Shown: positions 1 to 12,702 of the stretch, piece by piece | How the letters are laid out: every line of letters starts with the position of its first letter | Position numbering within the stretch: the stretch's first letter is position 1 | Assembly (NCBI GenBank): GCA_013350335.1 | Contig: CM023533.1 | Coordinates: 31,168,869-31,232,868, forward strand | DNA from: Chimonanthus salicifolius | Taxonomy: Eukaryota > Streptophyta > Magnoliopsida > Laurales > Calycanthaceae | DNA: 64,000 bases | Direction: 5' to 3' | Made by a program: the position numbers and the translations under genes | Notes under the pieces: model-generated | Seen by the model: the letters and a program-made list of their open reading frames with translations, nothing else | The model's database searches: none | What the model was told of the DNA's origin: nothing

Positions 1-293
1 AACGGAAACTCTAGTTTTGCAAAGTGTGAATGAGTATAAGTCATAAAATGTGCTCGTTCATGTCTCTTGTTTTCATCTTTTGCTAGTATTCCTTTAATTT
101 AACCATGCATAGACCAACTATCTTTGAGCTTGTTGTATTATTCAGTTCATCCCACTATAGCAAGGCTGATGACAACTCCCACTCAAAAAAGCAAAAACAT
201 GGATGAATCATACTCATCCCCAAGAGTGAATGCACGACAATAAATAAGTACATCTTTCAACAAAGAGATGAACTTGAGTACATAAAAACTCAC

Positions 294-3200
294 CCTTGAG
301 AATAGACGCTAGACATGCGAACTGTGCCGCCTTCAATTGTCAGCTCCTCTTGTTCACTCAGCATGTCATTGTTAGTTGGGTATGACCTTGGCCACGTCTG
401 TGGTTGTGACTGAGATGCCATGTTTTCAGTATCTGACGTCAGTCTCTGTGGAGGTTGGGCAATCCCACCACTCCTTCCAACAGAAGCAGCATACATGTTC
501 TGCTGAAGAGACATGGGAACTGGACCTCCCTTGCCCGTGAAACCCAGATGGTGATTCATCGGTTTGTATGGAGATACCGTATTCAAGCTGTTGGATTCAA
601 CTAAATTTTGTGCATTTGTGAGCACTGATGGAGAAACAGAGATGCTACTATCATCAATTTTCCGATCAAACATATATCCAGTAGCAGGACCATTCTTAAT
701 GACTTGAGAATGGTCAGCTGTACTACCTCCTGGCCCTTGGCCATGTTTCTGTTACAAATAAAAGAAGGGTAATTAAACAGGAAGGAATTTCCAGGTACAC
801 AACATCCCAAGATACAAACAATGCAATGCTGTCCAAAACCAATGGGATGAACTTCAACGGCACCAAAACACCAGAACAAGGCTAAAAAACCTCTAGAAAA
901 CTCATGAGAACTCCAAAGCACAGAATATTGAATTAAATCATGGGAATCAACTCCTATACAGCTCCCTCTTGCCCCCGTTCCGTTCCCCCCCCCCCCCACC
1001 CCCCAAAAAAAAAAGGAAGAAATCTGCACACAATACTAATTTAAGATAATCTATTCATAGCTGACGCCAGTTTCAAGTCCTTCAAGACATCATGAACTAT
1101 TCTCTTGTTACCAGTAACCAGAGATATGCCTCTGTTGCATTCATATTTAGTTCCACCCAGCTGAGCCAAGGTGTGGAAAAAAATACAACAATAAAATAGG
1201 GAAGCAGGGTGTTTTTCTTTTTATTAAAATTATTATTTTTTTGGGGGGTTTGGGGGATATATTTCCCAAAACATATCTGTTCATACAATTGGAATGGAAG
1301 AGTCACCAAACATAATTTTCAAAGACATCATGTATCAGATTAATTGTGCTAATAAAGACTAAAATGCACTTCTTAGTTCCCTGGATTTTATTTTTTTGTT
1401 TTAAGAGATTTTTAAAAAAGAAGAAAAAAAGATATGGGACATGCAGATGCACATCTACACACCCTCGTAGAGATCCCTTGAATACCTCACCCAATCAAAC
1501 ACACAATCCACTACCACAACCAATGCCATAATCAAATGCTTGAGTACCAATAGCCATGTCCATGCTTACAAGTGATCACACAAAAATGTCCAAGGTACAG
1601 AATCAAGTTCTTTACCCATGTTGCTAATTTCATGCTGCCCTGATTCCATCCTGGGAGAGCAGTCTCATACTTGTGTACTTTCTCTTGTAAAAATTGGATA
1701 TATTCAACGACCTGTTTAAAGCATGACGAACAACTCATTAAGATAGGAAGTGTTAATTCTAAGGAAAGAATTCGTATATCCTTAATATTACACAGTATAC
1801 CTCTAAAAGAAATGATGCCTTGTCTCTCTTCTGATCACTGCTATTTGGTATCAGATCTCTCAGCTTTTGGAATCTGCAAGATGACTTCAAAATCCATCAG
1901 GTTTGCGAGCGCACACACACAAACAGAAGACAGAGAGAGAGTTCTCTAGATAGTAGTTCTGTAACATGCAGACCACAGTATTCTTTTCTCTCATGTCTCA
2001 ATGGTATTTGTTTCAATAAAATACAGTCTTCATTAAGTTAGTTCGCATCAACGAGGAAGACAATGCCATCACTGGCCTTCTATAAGTTGGTCTGTAAGTA
2101 AGACTAAAAAGGGAAGACAGAGAACTGATGTTTCAGGGGCAGCCATCATCTGTTCCTAGTATCATTTGGGTTTTCTTTTGCACCCATTTCAGCATAAATC
2201 ACTGCCACAGGGCATCACTGTCTCCCAAACTTCTCCAAGATTGACATCTCTGCAAGTTTCATACTCTCGATAAAAATTTAAGCATTGTGGCTTTCCTTTT
2301 GTCCAGTTTGCGATAAAAGTGGAAGCTCTCCATGCAGTTGTAGAAGTCAATGGAAAAATCTTCGAAAATACCAAAATCCAAGTCCAAATGGACAAATACT
2401 CGCAATTTCTACGGATAAATTCAAAGGACACTTGACAACTGCCACAAAAAGGAGGGTGGCAAAACTAACAGCTGTCAAGCATCCAGTGGATTGCTCACGA
2501 GACCAACTCTTTTTGGGTTCCTGGTAGTGGGCACCTGTTTTTGTATGGTTGGAGGCACAACTTTCCCTTTTTGTGCCACTGAGCAACTGAATAGAAACTA
2601 AAAGAGGCAAATTGTCGGCCCATTTACCAAAAATGGTGTGTTCTATTAGGATTCAAGATCCTAACGCGGATATCATACACGAACCCGTGGTAGATGAAAC
2701 CACGTCCTTAGCCATACAGAACTATATACTTTTTATCGCGGCAAAGTGAGGCCTAAAATGGTTAATTCGGGGGTTCAAAATGGTGAATTTAGTGCATGTG
2801 GACCCTACTTATGGACCCAGGACCACTTTGGAAGCATAATGGTCCTCACAAGAGGGGTTGCAAAGCCAAAACCTTAGCTTCCAAAGAGAAATACGAATTT
2901 GAGTGGGTTGGTGGCTATAAATCCTAAATACAAGGTTGATGGCATGTGGACTTTCACTCTCCCTCATCAAGCATGATTCAGAGTCCTAATTGGCGAAGGA
3001 ATAGGATTGTTGGCACATAGAGGTGGCTGGCTTTATTTGGACGAGACAACACATGAAGGTGACATGGCACAATGTGATTGGTCATCACTCTATAATTGGC
3101 AGAAAATGTAAAGTAACATTGCAGGAATAATTGAAGTATCAAACAGTATCGAATTTTCACAAAATTGGGTTCAATGGAAAGCTTATTCAATGACCTTTCC

Positions 3201-6200
3201 AACAAGCCTAAGTTGCACAATTCGATATACGTAGACAAAGTTATGACCATTTTTCAAGTCAGGTGTCAGAGAGTGACAGGAAACTTTAGTGTTGTTTAAT
3301 GTAAGTAGTAATCTACTGTAGCTCGAACCTAGCCATGTCCATTCCCTTAGAGAGCTATAAATAGAGGTGTAATGCAGTCATGTAAGGGACACGAATTTGG
3401 AGTTGAGAATTGAAGTTTAGAGACAAGTTTCTTTGAGAAATTTCCTAGTAAGTTGTTTTCTTTGAAAGCTAGTTTCTTATTTTTGTTTTGAATTAATTTA
3501 ATTCATGCAATCATCCATTAAAATTCTGCATTAAATTAAAAATGTTGAATCTAGTTTCATTGGAAACTTGGCTTCACCGCAGATCTTGCACGTTGACAAT
3601 TTCTCAATGGAATTTGGGGTCATTTCTATTCTTCCGGTGAGAAGTTAGATCTGATCCGTCATTTCAAATCAAGTTTTTGGTTGCCCATTATTAGGGTGAA
3701 ATTCAATTAACAGATTGGAAGGGACGAGAGTTCTGAAGAACTCCCCAAAATTCTGGGTGGTCATGCAATTTGGGGTTTCTCAGGGGCTTAGGAGCTTGAG
3801 CCGGGTTCAAGTTCGCCATTCATTTAATTGAAGGCTTAGAGAGGTTTTTCCAAAAGCGATATTTGCCTTCATCATATCCTCTTTTTTAATTGCTTTCAAC
3901 ATCAGTGGAGACATATATACCAAGTTGTTGCCTAGAACATAAAAGGTAATACATGCAGTAGGCAGTAGAGAAATTTCCTAAAACCAAGTCTCAACACCAT
4001 TAGAAGTTTGTGACTGAGAATGTTTGCAGTGCAAACTTGTTTCAAACTAAAATGGAACTGAAATTCAGGGAGCGATTAAGGGCAAAGTCTTATGTAAGGT
4101 TACCTGTCATTAATTTTGCTCCTTCTACGTTGTTCAGTAGCAGAGTGCTTTGAGCGTTTCCCATCTATTTTTCCAATTTCCCCTACCAAAAAATAAAATA
4201 AAAATTAAAGGATTAGAATCCTATAATGATGAACACAAATTGTACAAAGCACGTTCATTTACAAGGTGGGACACATGATGGTGATAAAAGAAGCTGATTG
4301 CTTGGCCATATTGCAAATGATAAAAAATAACAACCTAACATGCATAAGATAGCATCTTATGATAATAGAATTTTTTTTTACTTTGACAAATGGCTTGAAG
4401 GGAAAAGACAAGGTGTGGATTACCTATCATCCAAGAACCAAGCCCACAGGACACTTATGACCATCGAATTCAAGGCATTGAGTCACCACCAAAATGGAAA
4501 ATGGCTATAACAAGTTTAATCTTTGATTTTATTGCCTTGGGTTGAGAAGCTACGAACTTTGTTTGGAGCTTATTTTGAAAGTTAAAAGAAATATATTAGG
4601 GAGGAAGGAAAAGGATACAACACACCTGTCTTGAGGAAAGAGGAAAGAAACAAACAAAATTACACCACAAGTAATAAATTAGCTTGCTCCTAGACAAGCT
4701 AACCAATTTACTTCCTTGATGACATATTGACATATAATATCCCTCATCTCTAAAATGAAGTCAGAGAATCTCTACAGGAAATAACAAGAGGATCACCAAC
4801 ATATAGGCTATAGCACTCCTTGAGTAGCCTTCCACAAGAACATTTGAGAAGTCCAAAGATGCAAGAAGTCTGTGACCTTAAAACAAAGCTCTGACCTCAA
4901 GGTCGTCATTCTTGTCCCCAAAACATCTTCTTTTTTTTTTTCTTTTGAAAAAATAACTAATGGAAAGTTTATTATACCAAGAAACAAAATTACAAAGTCG
5001 TACATTATCACCTACATAAAGGGAAAGTCCTCTAAAAACCATGAAAAAAAAAGCTATAGTAGAATGGTCTCATCTCTGGCAATGCCTCCAATACCCCCTC
5101 AAATCATCACTACTGTAACTACCATTAAAATTTAACTTGACCTGGCCATAAGGAGGAGGAACCATGGAGTAAACCAAAAAACTGGTATCGACTAAAATCT
5201 ACTTTACAAGCTCCACTAAATTCATCCTAAGAAAGAGCATAGGATATGACTAAATCCTTAGCAAGGGTAATCCATCACCCTCATTCTAATCAAATGTTAG
5301 GATCGTCCATCCACTTACTATTCCATCTATGATGACCAAATATTCCATTGAATGCATAAAAGATCTTAAAATTTAGACATGAGATGATAGGAGAGTGATC
5401 CCTACACACAATAAACAATCATAATCTTTGTCATCACCAAAGCATTTGTCCTATCTATCAGAGGTCCACTTTTCCACTCAACCCTATCGCTAATCATGTT
5501 CTTCATTGGCCACATTCCATCGTGCCATGCCTTACCACCTCAATCAATATCTTACAAATTCCTTCCCCTAGTACTTTTTACTTGCAATTCTTCAACTCCT
5601 TATATTGGAATTGTTTCTAAGCTTATACAGGTGTTCTTAGACCATTTTAACCGACATGACCTCATCTTTTCTTCTATTAGAGCAACTCTTAGGGTGTTTT
5701 TTTTTTTGGTAAATTCACTCAGTTCTAGTTCTATCTTTTCTCATCACACCATACATCCATCTTAACACACACATTTTCATCTCCATTACTTTAAAAACAT
5801 GTCTTTTCTTTATTGCCCAACATTTAGTTACACAAGCATTATAGGTCTAATTGTCATCTCATAGATACGCCCTTATGACCGACATTCCACCATCTTGCTT
5901 ACACTTAGCTGCGCCCATGCTTTCAGCTATATCCAAATCAAGCCCTCCATCGTATTATGAAATCAGTTCATCCTACGAGGTACTAAGTCACTTGCGATTT
6001 TAATGAGTCCATCTTCCCTCCTCTCATATCCACGAAACTTATATTCCATATATTCTGTATAATGGACTCATTAATTCCAAAAGCAAACAAAAAATTAGAA
6101 AATGTTTCACAAGATGTAAAATTGTCACATATACGATTCGGGCCTATGTGGCAATTGGGTTCAATCAAATAGGCAGAATCATTGCTGATGCAGCACTCAG

Positions 6201-6872
6201 CCACTCACTCCTAAAAGTCAGTGAATTGGATAGCCTGGGAAGGAATGCCTTTTGAGACATTTTGAGCAATTCCAACTCACTTTCTTTTTGTATAGAGATA
6301 TTCCTTTCCCGCTTAAAAAAGAAAATCTATCACTAAAAATAAAATTGAATGTACTAAACACTAATAAAAATTATTCCAACAATAATATTTGGGAATAGAA
6401 GTAAAAAGGAAAAAGAAATATATTCCTGATGGAAGCAGGCTTCTTTCGATACCACCTCCCCTCTCTTCTGAGCTGAATGGCACAACAAAAAAAAGTCAAA
6501 AACAAGAGCTGCATTCCCAATTACCAAAAATACTGTGCCCCCATCGAATATTTCCCGAAAAGGATAAAAAGGTAGAAGGATGATTAAAAATTGTACATAT
6601 AACTATTCCAATAATTAAATTGTTACGAAACAAGGCGTTCCTCTCCAAGGATGCGCTCGAGTTTCAACTCTTAACCGGCACCCAAACCATCCACGTGGCA
6701 ACAACTCAATCGAGAAACTAATAGTAACAGAGAAGAGTGGCGCTATCGTGCGCCTGGAAAGTAAGGTGGGAGTACCTTTATGGGAACAAGCGCAGCCGTC
6801 CTTCCTCGCGAATTCTTCTTCTTCGTCTTCTTCGTCTTCCACGGAACCTCTCGAAGATCTCGTCTTCTCCAT
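294..6872 (-). CDS. BIM2: BIM1/BIM2-like atypical bHLH transcription factor (brassinosteroid signalling), 3' end outside window
   Basis: Coding exons read on the minus strand are 6776-6872, 4104-4182, 1801-1873, 1616-1711 and 294-748. Phases agree at every junction and all introns are GT-AG. The 266 codons seen start with an acidic Glu/Asp-rich stretch. A bHLH follows at about residues 42-100, with the basic-region triad His45, Glu49, Arg53 typical of G-box/E-box binders, then a loop ending DQKRDKASFLLE and helix 2 VVEYIQFLQEKVHKYE. After that come the GWNQ..KL..W signature of BIM proteins and a Gly/Ser/Gln-rich linker ending TIEGGTVRMSSVYSQG. In Arabidopsis, BIM proteins partner BES1 in the nucleus to activate brassinosteroid genes; that role is inferred here from family membership. 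The start ATG matches the short acidic N-terminus of BIM2 rather than the long one of BIM1. The exon encoding the conserved LLxxLTQALQ..GVDLSQA tail is not found in 1-293, so the gene runs off the left edge. The bHLH loop has one more residue than I remember for Arabidopsis BIM2. Confidence 0.87.
2640..3900. repeat. LTR-like non-coding block in BIM intron 2
   Basis: This stretch lies inside the 2.2 kb second intron and reads like retrotransposon LTR or untranslated sequence. It has a TATAAATAG box near 3357, a T-rich stretch with ATTAATTTAATTCATGCA near 3490, and no long ORF. A block of similar style (TATAAATTT box, then a comparable T-rich stretch) lies at 36.45-36.7 kb. I could not find convincing TG..CA ends or a target duplication, so class and borders are uncertain. 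Confidence 0.3.
5370..5960 (-). mobile_element. Degraded LINE-type reverse transcriptase remnant (C-terminal part)
   Basis: In BIM intron 1 the minus strand, read across several frames, spells pieces typical of the C-terminal end of plant LINE polyproteins. These are TIRPIML, then WAIKKRHVFKV, EMKMCVLRWMYGVMRKDRT, VALIEEKMRSCRLKW, KSTRGRNL and DRVEWKSG, in that order. The pieces are separated by stops and frameshifts, so the copy is dead. The assignment rests on the LRWMxG..RxDR and E(K/N)xxRxxRLxWxGHV pattern of these elements. The 5' part is absent or unrecognisable. Confidence 0.6.
6691..6698. promoter_or_regulatory. Palindromic G-box (CCACGTGG) in intron 1 of the BIM-like gene
   Basis: CCACGTGG sits about 80 bases inside the first intron, next to the first coding exon, in the context TGCCACGTGGAT on the minus strand. 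G-boxes are bound by bHLH and bZIP factors. Placement next to the 5' end of a bHLH gene makes autoregulation conceivable, but this is inference from position only. Confidence 0.35.
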
Positions 6873-7129
6873 CGTCTTCAACGGACCCTGAAAACGCAAA
6901 TGGAGGAAATAACAGTAACAGGACGAAGAAGGAGCACAGAGTGAAAATGACGAAAAAGGACAGAACAAAAAGAAGAGAAATGGCGTACTCGAAGGGCAAA
7001 ATAAGAAATTGGGGGGAAATTCTCCGTCGCCTCGGCTCTGGATATGATGCCCTAGTTTTAAAATTACTCGTGACTTCCGATTTAGTGAGAAATTCTGTAA
7101 GTGGACATTTTTGCTACCGTGCGCCTTAA

Positions 7130-8254
7130 AGGTGATGACTGTTAGCCTGCACCCCTATATGGATTTTGTTAACGTGGGAACGGAGCAGTGAACAGAGAGA
7201 GAGGATTGTACTTCAAAAAAAAAATATATATATATATATATATATTTAATATTTTTTACTTTTTAGATAAAGTCATGGAAATAAATAGTTGAGTCTCAAA
7301 ATAATTTTTTAAATTTAAAGAAATTTTAAAATCTATATCAAGAATCAAGTATTCATTTTTAGTTTTACATCATAAAAATAAAATATGATTCTTATAAATG
7401 AATAGAGCTGATAAATAATTGAAATGATATAATTTAAATAAAATTTATTTAATGTTTTTAAATTAAAAAAGTTTACCATTACAACATATACACTATACCA
7501 ACATAACCGAAGTGCATCTCGTACAGGTCGGGTGGCATGACCAGAACGGCGAATCCCGACCTAATCTAACTTGAAAAACCTGGATTTGGGTTATGTATTT
7601 TAAAAACAAAATTAAACTGATCCAACCTGCTTTAGGTCGGGCTGGATAGAGGGGTCCCCAATTTCAACCCAATTCAAATTGAATTAGAATTAATATTTAA
7701 CTAATTCATTTATATTTATTTATTAATTTTAGCCTGAGTATCCTACTCAAGTTTAAAATCTTGCCCTTCCATGCCTTTTATTTTCTATTAAAAATATTTT
7801 TCTCATTTTTTAAGTTTTAAATTTTTTAATAGAAATTCGAGTTAGTTTTATAGAAATTTTATTAAAAATATTTTTCTCATTTTTTAAATTTATATAAATT
7901 TTACATATACCTAATAACAAGCTAGCTTGCAAAAACCCACCTATCTCTTATGAATTGACTCCATGCCCAATTTAACATTAATTCAAATTTTAAAGAGAGT
8001 TGATTTAATCTAATGAATTTTCACTATTAGATAAATGTATAATTTTTAGGTCCTTAAAAACATTGACTTCTCTCGTTTACTCAAGGTACAATTTTATACG
8101 CACCACAAAGAAGTCAAGGCCTTTTAAACTCACCTCCATCCAAGTAAACTCAATTGGACCTATCAACCATTTACACCAAACTTTGGTGCGAAGTAGTTGT
8201 GCACGGGATTGCTACTTTAACAAGGATCTGATGAGAATCATTCTTATTAGACAA
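7130..8254. other. Intergenic AT-rich DNA upstream of the BIM-like gene
   Basis: No coding signal is seen. The first part would hold the BIM promoter, followed by a short TA run near 7225-7245. A degraded stretch at about 7510-7680 carries GGTCGGGT and CCCGACC words resembling the hAT MITE family further right, without clear ends. Confidence 0.5.
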
Positions 8255-8634
8255 GAGCTGAAACTCACAGCGGGTCGGACTGGATTTTAATAAATCTAAT
8301 CTAATCTATATAAAAAATTATTAAACCCAACTCGATCCAACCCGAATTACTGATTGGAATTGCTCAACCCAACTCAACTCAAATTGCTGACTCGACTCAA
8401 CCCAAGTGCTTAACTGAATTGCTAGCCAGCTCAACTCGAGTGCTATTTAAAATTTTAATGGGTTAGGTCAGGTTTTTGGGTCGATTGGGTCATCCAGCTT
8501 GAATTTAATTCAGTTTTTTTCTTTTAATCCAATCCAATCCAATCCTATCCTAATTTCAAAAATGTGAAATCCAACTCACTTGATAAAGTCGGATGATGCA
8601 AGTCGGATTAAATCGCGACCCAAGTGCCACCTTA
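8255..8634. mobile_element. hAT-type MITE, family 1 (diverged copy)
   Basis: The element opens with GAGCTGAAACTC.CAG.GGGTCGG and closes with CGACCC.AAGTGCCACCTTA. These are degraded forms of the TAGGGxTGAAACxxGGGTCGGG ends seen in the copies at 16.8, 58.0 and 61.1 kb. Flanks TTAGACAA and TTAGACTT are a probable 8-bp target duplication (6 of 8). The interior is rich in CCAACTCAACTC-type words. It has no coding capacity. Confidence 0.6.
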
Positions 8635-9064
8635 TTAGACTTTCACGAGAAGAGTCAATAGGTGTCACGTTAGCCCACATATATGGATGAATTTGAAACG
8701 CATTAACTAGGATATGACATTTCGGATTGACTATTATAATAGCCCAATGTGACAGTGGAAGTTGTCCCTAGTAATTTTTCTAGTTGAAATTGGTGTTCAG
8801 TTGGCTGCTTAGCAGAAGCTTCAAGGGTCCCTTCTCCAGATTGCCATAGTGGTTTTAATTAGAGTGTCAAATGAATTGTGTATAAAAAGTTAGACTCTAC
8901 CCATCTTTGTTTCAGGCCCATCGGGTAATCGGGTAATTGAGATCCATTGTCATCCTCAATTGAAATTTGAAAAATTGTATTATGCTGAGTTTCTTTGAAG
9001 GAAAAGAAGAATAAACAAACTCAAGCCCATTTATTTTGGGCCTGAAATTTTGGTCTCACCTATG

Positions 9065-9274
9065 CAGGGGTATAAATCTCAGCCGATGCGCACAGTATCA
9101 GCCGTACTAGCGAGACATCGGCCGATATAACCGAGATCTAGCCGATACATATTTATACGGCCGATATTTGTCAAAAAAAATTACGAGAGAGAGAGAGATC
9201 TCAGCTGAGATCCGAGATACCAAGATAACGGCCGAGAAGCCGATATCTCAGTAAAAGTGATTTTTGTACCCCTG
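9065..9274. mobile_element. hAT-type MITE, family 2, 210 bp with perfect 8-bp target duplication
   Basis: The ends CAGGGGTATAAA and TTTTTGTACCCCTG are inverted repeats of the hAT CAGGG type. The flanks carry an exact 8-bp duplication, CACCTATG at 9057-9064 and 9275-9282. The interior repeats GCCGATA/ATCGGC words and a GA run. It is too short to encode a transposase, so it was moved in trans. The exact duplication suggests a fairly recent insertion. Confidence 0.88.
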
Positions 9275-10822
9275 CACCTATGCCAATGGACAGAGTTGAG
9301 ACATTATTTTTCACAGTTTAAAAACTCAAAACTTTGACTCAACTCGAAATCTTATCGAATAGAATAATTTAGTTGAGTTTTTAAACTCGACTCAAAATTT
9401 TAATAGAACTTGTTGATTCACTCTAGTCGAAATCTTATCAAGTTGAGTCAACTTGGAATTAAATCGCCTGAATATTTTCATGCTTCTAAATTATGTTGCT
9501 TTCTTTATAGTTGTAGCTTAACAGTAACATTATAATGTCTCCATAAGCAACTAAAACAAAAGAGTACCATTATGGGTGTAGGATGCAGGTCAGTATAGGA
9601 ACTACTGTCAAATTCAAATAGAAGTTTTACCAAAGAAGTACAACTCAAGAAATCGATCTCAAACAGGCAAAGTGAAAGTTTTGAAGATAATATGAGACAA
9701 GATAATAAATTCCAACATGTGATCAATAGAACCTTGTCGATGAAAAAACTCAAGAACTGTGTTCTAATTACTCCCAAATACTGTATCAATTTTGCATGAG
9801 TGTCTATGGTTCCATTCTAATAAATGTTTTAAAATCATTATGGGGAAGAACAATATTTAGTAAATCCTAAATATATTTAATATCTAAATATATCCCTAAT
9901 AGGAATAATATAATGTGAAAATGTCACTGAAATTATATACATTTCAACTTAAGAAATGAAACCTAGATCCCTGTCCAAGCCCCAAAGGTCAAACTGAGCT
10001 GGCTAAAACTGTAGCAGGTTGGCCTAAATATCATCCATGCATATCAAGAGGTAAGTTCCAGGCATCTATGTGAGGTCTACAGCCCACTAGCCAGGCCCAG
10101 CTTAGACATTAAAGCCCGTAAAATCTTCGTAGTCACATTCAAATTAGTATCAAAGCCAAAATGGTTTTTTAGTCTGTTGAACCTTTAAAATCTTTACTTC
10201 CAATGATGATACCATCCATTTATTTAGTGGGCTAAAAAATGGGGGAAATAATAAGAACATAAGTGTTCTTTATTAAAAGGGACATCAATATACTTCTTTT
10301 TACCATTTAAATGACGATAAGTAGACAGAAGGATAACTTAGTATCCCTTATTATAAAAATATTGATGTTTCTATCACTTAAAAAAAAAAAGGGGACAGTT
10401 TAATCTTTGGAAGACTAGAGTTCAACCTTTATTTATATATACGAAGTTGGATTTTCGATTTCTGTTAGTTCTCTCAATTGTAATTTCAATAATTTTCTGT
10501 TAATCTATGTTCTACTAAATCATGTCTTGTTAGCATCTATTCTCTTCTCCCATTACCTTCTGATTCTAATAAGCGAGTAAGCGACTAAGTAACACTTAGT
10601 TTAGATAAACAAGCGAATAATTTTGATGATGACTGACGATAAGATGATAAATCTATTTTAACTCGATAGAGGATAAGGATTACTTGAAACTATTCCACAG
10701 AGAGTGACAGTCACCAATTCTTCATTTCTTTCTCTGTCCCATCAGCCAAAGGACAAGAATCTTAAACCATTATCCAGAATAGATGATCATGACATTGATG
10801 GCATGGTTCACCATATACAGAG

Positions 10823-10966
10823 CAGGGGTAAAAACTTTGGTCCAGTCGAACTGAGATTTCGGTTAAATTTTTTCTCTCTCCTCTTTTTTTTTTTTTGAAA
10901 ATCTCTGTAATTTTTTTTTTGAAAAAAATTCATTTGAAAAAATAAAGACCGAATTTTTTACCCCTG
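10823..10966. mobile_element. hAT-type MITE, family 2 related, 144 bp
   Basis: Terminal inverted repeats CAGGGGTAAAAACTTTGGTC and CAGGGGTAAAAAATTCGGTC (the right end read in reverse) match at 17 of 20 positions. The flanking ATACAGAG on the left recurs as TTACAGAG three bases beyond the right end, probably the target duplication with a small indel. The interior is T- and A-rich. Confidence 0.65.
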
Positions 10967-10975
10967 AATTACAGA

Positions 10976-11340
10976 GACATGGGGCAGACCTTGGTGCTTA
11001 TCTAGGCCGGGCCGAACAAAATCTTGGCCTTGCCTAGCCCATTTAGAAACAGTTTACCTACTTCATACTGGGCTGTTCATCCGTCATACAGGCCTGATTG
11101 TCAAGTGTAAGCCCAAGCTTTTAGTAAACCATTAGAGGTGTTTATGTTGAATTTCCAATGTTGGTGTGAGCTATAAGTTGGTCCTTCAACAGCAGCTCAA
11201 GCTTAGCCAGCAGACTACAGTGTCAAGCTTGCTCCCATCCTCAAGGGTCAAGGCTCAGAGTCACTATATAGAGCAGAAGTGAGCTTGTCTCGTTTTGGGC
11301 TCAGGCTAACAGGGCCCACTTGCAACCCTACCGAATTATT
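10976..11340. repeat. Degraded MITE-like block, third family
   Basis: The right end, read on the minus strand, is TAGGGTTGCAAGTGGGCC. It matches the end of a block at 30.85-31.07 kb (CTAGGGTGCAACTTGGGC). The interior is rich in GGGCC/AGCCC words. No intact left end or target duplication was found. Confidence 0.4.
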
Positions 11341-12203
11341 ACCTTATTAGTGTTAGCAACTGGGTCAGAAAATCGACGTACCTGACAGTCTAAGGGCCTA
11401 AGATTTGATCCGACATGTCAACTAGTGACGATTATGCATGATTCAAGCTAAGGTCGACTTATTCCATCAGCATTCTTACGAGCAAGATGTGCATCGCTTG
11501 GTGTCTCAAAAGTGGAAGGATTAGTATAGTAAAATTATCTATAGGTGAGCCGTCAGGACACTTTCAATCATAAAAAAAAAAGGATAAATATCTCTTGACA
11601 TATCAATCATTTTTATCATAGATAAGTATAATTTTAAGTAAAAACTTATATATTATGTAAGTTTGGATGATTGACTCTTTGATTGATATCGAATATTATA
11701 GAACACTATATTTAATGGCACAAGATATGAATCATAGAGTCGATACCTCTTGTTTTTAGGTAATGAGAGAGGAGGGAAGGAGGAATTGGTTTGGTCCTTT
11801 TCTATCAGTTTGGTGAGCCACCTCATTCAGTGTCAATGGCAAGCAAAAACATGCTGGCACTTATCCAAATGAGTAAAAGACACAAGAAGATCCACAACTA
11901 GGACAAGTTATATGGGACAGAAGAAAGGGACGTAGGGCAAGGCCTTGCATTTGTTGGGTTCACCTCTTTATAAAGATTGTAAATAATTGTATGTATATTG
12001 TAGCACAGTTGATAAAGACTCGTTGTTTTAGTTTAAAGGTTGTGAATTTGATTCTGATAGGTATTATATAGAAAGTTAACTCGCATAAAATAATTTGTCA
12101 AAACCAACTATAAAAGCAAAAGCTAGATTAATAGAATAAATGAGTTGATGATAATGATGTAACATTGTAACAAAACATTGGCTCAACTTCATCTTTGATT
12201 GAT
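11341..12203. other. Intergenic AT-rich stretch, no gene seen
   Basis: No coding signal or recognisable element ends were found. Composition is AT-rich with short A runs. Confidence 0.4.
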
Positions 12204-12330
12204 CCTCTTTTTTTTTTTGACCAAGATATTTAGGTATTTTAGAGTATCTAACTAATCTTCAGGGCATGTTGAACCTGCCTATCTACACATACCAAGTAAA
12301 TCTATAGGAGTGGCATCCGACGAATCCTTA
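12204..12330 (-). mobile_element. SINE fragment, family 1
   Basis: On the plus strand a T-run is followed by GACCAAGATATTTAGGTATTTTAGAG and CTTCAGGGCATGT, a degraded version of the SINE body at 49.4-49.6 kb read in reverse. The tRNA-like head is not clear in this copy. Confidence 0.5.
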
Positions 12331-12529
12331 AGGCCTATGTTAATATGTCATACATTTCCATTAATTTGTGTTAAGTATTAGAAATTTCATTATCCAATAT
12401 TAAATTTTGATATTTTTTATATGTACGTAAAAGTTAATAATATTGCAAAAAGAAAATATAGTATGATTAATTATTTATTAGTATTAGTTTACTTTATTAT
12501 TTGGAAAAGATAAACAATGGATGAGGATT

Positions 12530-12702
12530 TTTTTTTTTTTAAATTTATGTGTGGAAAACAGCATGATACTCAGCGTAAAACCCCCACGAGTGAACCACTA
12601 CCCTTAGGGCACACCAAGATTAGGCCATGGAGACTCGAACCCGCAACCTCCCGCTTCCTGAGGCGGGAGGCAACGAGTTAAGGTACACCCATGTGGGTTG
12701 GA
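12530..12702 (-). mobile_element. tRNA-derived SINE, family 2
   Basis: Read on the minus strand, a tRNA-like head contains a B box GGTTCGAGTCT, preceded by a GGCGGGAGG hairpin-like stretch. A body follows, then a 3' A tail, visible as the T run at 12530-12542. The structure is that of a pol III-derived SINE with poly(A) tail. The body differs from the family 1 SINEs in this window. Confidence 0.6.

Noticed and set aside
986..1014. C run and A run near 1.0 kb as a functional element
   Set aside because: It is a homopolymer pair in intron sequence between BIM exons 4 and 5, more likely slippage-prone simple repeat or sequencing noise.
6615..6968. 117-codon frame read as one protein upstream of and through BIM exon 1
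   Set aside because: Only the part from 6872 to 6776 is coding; the rest is leader and intron, as shown by the GT donor and the family match.
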